Below are positions 5,492 through 5,637 of a stretch of DNA of 5,637 nucleotides, one piece after another. The position numbers and the translations under genes are program-made. Within the stretch, counting starts at the first letter, position 1, and the number at the start of each line of letters is the position of its first letter. Source of the stretch: an uncultured Clostridia bacterium. GTDB taxonomy: Bacteria > Bacillota > Clostridia > Oscillospirales > Acutalibacteraceae. The notes beneath the pieces were generated by a model. That model was given only the letters and a program-made list of their open reading frames with translations, was not told where the DNA came from and searched no databases. Location: positions 1-5,637 of the forward strand of contig CALYOC010000058.1 in assembly GCA_945227095.1 (NCBI GenBank), in the 5' to 3' direction.

Positions 5492-5519
5492 CCGGTAGAC
5501 AAAGGTTCACTTTTTCAAT
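5472..5519. repeat. 20-bp inverted repeat at the junction of the two hairpin elements
   Basis: ATTGAAAAAGCGAACCTTTG (5472-5491) and CAAAGGTTCACTTTTTCAAT (5500-5519) are complementary at 19 of 20 positions around the 8-base centre CCGGTAGA. The single mismatch (C5482/A5509) becomes a G-U pair on the minus strand. The left arm is the right end of copy 1 and the right arm is the left end of copy 2, so these are best read as abutting terminal inverted repeats. Confidence 0.9.
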
Positions 5520-5637
5520 GATGCATCGGCTGACGCCGATATGATATACGGCGTTGCCGTATGATATACTTGCTACGCAAGCATGATATAATATCCGTTC
5601 CTTCATATGCCGAAGGCATATATCATCGCACAAAGTG
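5500..5637 (-). repeat. Multi-hairpin element, copy 2 (cut by the window end)
   Basis: It begins with the terminal repeat CAAAGGTTCACTTTTTCAAT and repeats the order of copy 1 at an offset of 213-214 bases. The hairpins are 5523-5542 (core ATCGGC/GCCGAT), 5546-5562 (ATACGGC/GCCGTAT), 5566-5584 (ATACTTGC/GCAAGCAT), then ATATCCGTTCC at 5591-5601, the hairpin 5605-5621, and half of the next. GAT again precedes the first three hairpins. Stem length and loops differ from copy 1 (TGAC for TGAT, GTT for TGAT, TAC for TTT), but pairing is kept. From 5577 to 5637 it is identical to 5363-5423, and it stops in the middle of a hairpin. Confidence 0.85.

Noticed and set aside
5445..5633. 62-codon minus-strand open frame across the hairpin array
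   Set aside because: Its sequence is dictated by the palindromic repeats and the 20-bp inverted repeat, so coding is unlikely.
5300..5637. CRISPR array
   Set aside because: The regular spacing comes from different palindromes with 3-base linkers; there is no constant repeat with unique spacers.

Overview
The window looks like one short metagenomic contig from a gut-type Clostridia (Firmicutes, Oscillospiraceae/Ruminococcaceae-like). This rests on a perfect CIRCE heat-shock operator, AAAGGA-type ribosome binding sites, AT-rich intergenic DNA around moderate-GC genes, and a secreted BspA-type leucine-rich-repeat protein. The species cannot be named from the sequence. Bases 1-60 are not genomic: they are an Illumina Nextera adapter ending in the 19-bp Tn5 mosaic end. 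The last 61 bases are an exact copy of an internal repeat, so the contig probably stops there because the assembler could not cross the repeat.

Layout: a small heat shock protein gene (hsp20, minus strand, 64-489) has a long AT-rich leader and a CIRCE operator upstream (656-682). A hairpin terminator (740-773) separates it from a secreted BspA-like LRR surface protein gene (minus strand, 788-2425). A divergent 200-bp promoter region (2426-2622) follows. On the plus strand lies a two-gene operon: a secreted zinc-dependent phospholipase C-like protein (2629-3585) and, 13 bp downstream, an FAD-dependent oxidoreductase of the geranylgeranyl-reductase type (3599-4957), ended by a strong rho-independent terminator (4972-5015).

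The remaining 620 bp hold no convincing gene but carry the most striking structure. This is a roughly 190-bp element built as an ordered array of small hairpins: three hairpins separated by GAT, then three separated by ATC, enclosed by an 11-bp long-range helix and near-terminal inverted repeats. A second, diverged copy follows in tandem (unit period about 214 bp) and runs off the window end. Stems and loops differ between copies while pairing and linkers are kept, and the A-C mismatches on the plus strand become G-U pairs on the minus strand, hinting at an RNA read from the minus strand or a MITE-like mobile element. I do not recognise a named family for it.

Functionally, the LRR and phospholipase genes point to a cell that displays and secretes host- or lipid-interacting proteins. 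The pairing of an exported lipase with a cytosolic FAD reductase is visible as an operon, but the pathway it serves cannot be read from the sequence.
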